Below, piece by piece: positions 20,723 through 21,298 of a stretch of 21,298 nucleotides of DNA. The translations under genes and the position numbers were made by a program. The stretch covers positions 1 through 21,298 of the forward strand of contig JAHJSD010000098.1 in the NCBI GenBank assembly GCA_018830585.1, read 5' to 3'. The notes beneath the pieces were generated by a model. That model saw only the letters and a list, made by a program, of their open reading frames with translations, had not been told where the DNA came from and did not search any database. Position 1 is the first letter of the stretch, and each line of letters starts with the position of its first letter. The DNA is from Patescibacteria group bacterium. Its GTDB lineage: Bacteria; Patescibacteriota; Microgenomatia; UBA12405; JAHJSD01.

Positions 20723-21094
20723 AGCGTTAACTTGTTTTCCCGAGCAGATTCTTTCTTTTGATGTTTTAATTGATTTAGAGAACATTAGCAAGAATTCTTT
20801 TGCCTCTTTAGTTAAAAACTCAAGGTCTTCTTTTAGCTTGGGATTTTGATAGCCGATTAGTTCTATCCAGTAACCGCTCTCGCGGGACTCTTTTTTATAA
20901 ACTCCTAGTTTGTGGACAAAATCTTTTCTGCTTTCAGCTTCACATGCTTCCCGGTAGTTAGACCCGACTGAAGTAGCCGCCCTTAAATATTGTTTTTTTA
21001 GGATTTGATTGACAACATTGTTTGGCAACTTATTTATTAAAGCAATTGACTTTTTAGCAAATTCCAGAGTTCTTCTTAATATTTCTTCTTTCAC
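20720..21094 (-). CDS. Four-helix-bundle protein (23S rRNA intervening-sequence type)
   Basis: The 124-residue protein matches the S23/TIGR02436 family: LRRTLEFAKKSIALINKLP, QYLRAATSVGSNYREACEAE (the conserved SVGSNYREA), SRKDFVHKLGVYKKESRESG, WIELI, and a last helix KEDLEFLTKEAKEFLLMFSK. Relatives are encoded in 23S rRNA intervening sequences or as free-standing genes, form pentamers and have no proven reaction. No rRNA is visible here. The start is GTG 21094 (no ATG in frame nearby). It may share a transcript with topA 31 bases downstream. Confidence 0.9.
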   Translation of the reverse strand: MKEEILRRTLEFAKKSIALINKLPNNVVNQILKKQYLRAATSVGSNYREACEAESRKDFVHKLGVYKKESRESGYWIELIGYQNPKLKEDLEFLTKEAKEFLLMFSKSIKTSKERICSGKQVNA

Positions 21095-21096
21095 GC

Positions 21097-21165
21097 GCTT
21101 GTTAAATGTTTAATGCTAAATGTTAAATGATAAATAAGGAGAGAATGTTAAATGCTAAATCATAA
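21097..21165. repeat. TTAAATGCTAAATG tandem run
   Basis: Several TTAAATG(T/C)TAAAT units lie upstream of the four-helix-bundle gene, where its promoter would be expected; no clear -10/-35 pair is distinguishable within the AT-rich repeat. Confidence 0.5.
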
Positions 21166-21167
21166 GT

Positions 21168-21298
21168 TTCGCACTTTCTGTCATCGCGAGCGATCCCGAT
21201 TCGATCGGGAGAGCGTGGCGATCTGGCGGCAAATGAACCGAGATTGCCGCGGTCGCTGGCGCTCCCTCGCAATGACAGTTATAGTGCGCAAGTGCGAA
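21168..21298. repeat. Terminal inverted-repeat unit at the window end
   Basis: Outer arms TTCGCACTT (21168-21176) and AAGTGCGAA (21290-21298) are exact reverse complements. Inside lie TGTCATCGCGAGCG ... CTCGCAATGACA, a variant of the GTCAT...ATGAC family, and a GATCCCGATTCGATCGGGA palindrome. No gene is present. Confidence 0.7.

Noticed and set aside
1..21298. UGA read as glycine (genetic code 25)
   Set aside because: rpmB, mreB, proS and topA end at UGA at family-typical C-termini, and no recognised gene has internal UGA.

Overview
The window reads as a stretch of a small, streamlined bacterial genome, most likely a Candidate Phyla Radiation (Patescibacteria) lineage, perhaps in Microgenomates. 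The lineage is inferred from gene content and style: short genes, tight ATGA/TAATG overlaps, a P-loop/radical SAM/deformylase neighbourhood, an S23-like four-helix-bundle protein and many promoter-like hexamers lying almost on start codons. All three stop codons end recognisable genes, and UGA ends rpmB, mreB, proS and topA, so I see no sign of the UGA=Gly code of Absconditabacteria/Gracilibacteria.

Layout. 1-1950: three tRNAs on the minus strand (Ser-GGA cut by the window edge, Arg-GCG, Thr-TGT), a HAD phosphatase between Thr and Arg, and the frameshifted remnant of a GIY-YIG nuclease running into the tRNA-Ser. 1950-2575: a repeat element and a hairpin-rich stretch without a recognisable gene. 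2576-6825: DUF1858 redox-disulfide protein, an M50 site-2-type protease, a well-marked rpmB-def pair, a P-loop kinase-like protein, a radical SAM enzyme, and a deoxyribosyltransferase-like protein with a possible ribbon-helix-helix tail. 7443-9842: a large O-antigen ligase/polymerase-type membrane protein with a TPR-like tail. 10541-14030: mreB-mreC-mrdA elongasome operon. 14257-15939: proS. 16600-18690: an island of short, unrecognised ORFs with a duplicated promoter module and several interrupted reading frames. 18697-21094: topA and a four-helix-bundle protein.

The most striking content is the repeats. At least four families of palindromic elements are dispersed here: (i) a roughly 140-bp element, copies A-E, that begins TATGGAGCCCC and ends TTTTCTTGGTTCATGTATAAT; (ii) a 90-145-bp inverted-repeat unit bounded by GTCATTCTGAG / CTCAGGATGAC; (iii) a short CACCCCCGGGGTG palindrome; (iv) a unit with ends CCCCAGCACC / GGTGCGGGG. 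Some are nested inside others. Two sit in frame inside the O-antigen ligase gene and add about 63 and 24 residues. One supplies the -10 box next to tRNA-Thr, and one overlaps the stop codon of proS. This resembles the behaviour of Rickettsia palindromic elements and REP sequences, but I do not recognise these families as described ones. No transposase or RAYT gene is present in the window.

How the genes work together: rpmB-def and proS serve translation; mreB-mreC-mrdA organise lateral wall synthesis; the ligase probably handles surface glycans; topA relaxes negative supercoils. The rest are orphan enzymes. No CRISPR array, prophage, rRNA or insertion sequence with a transposase was found.
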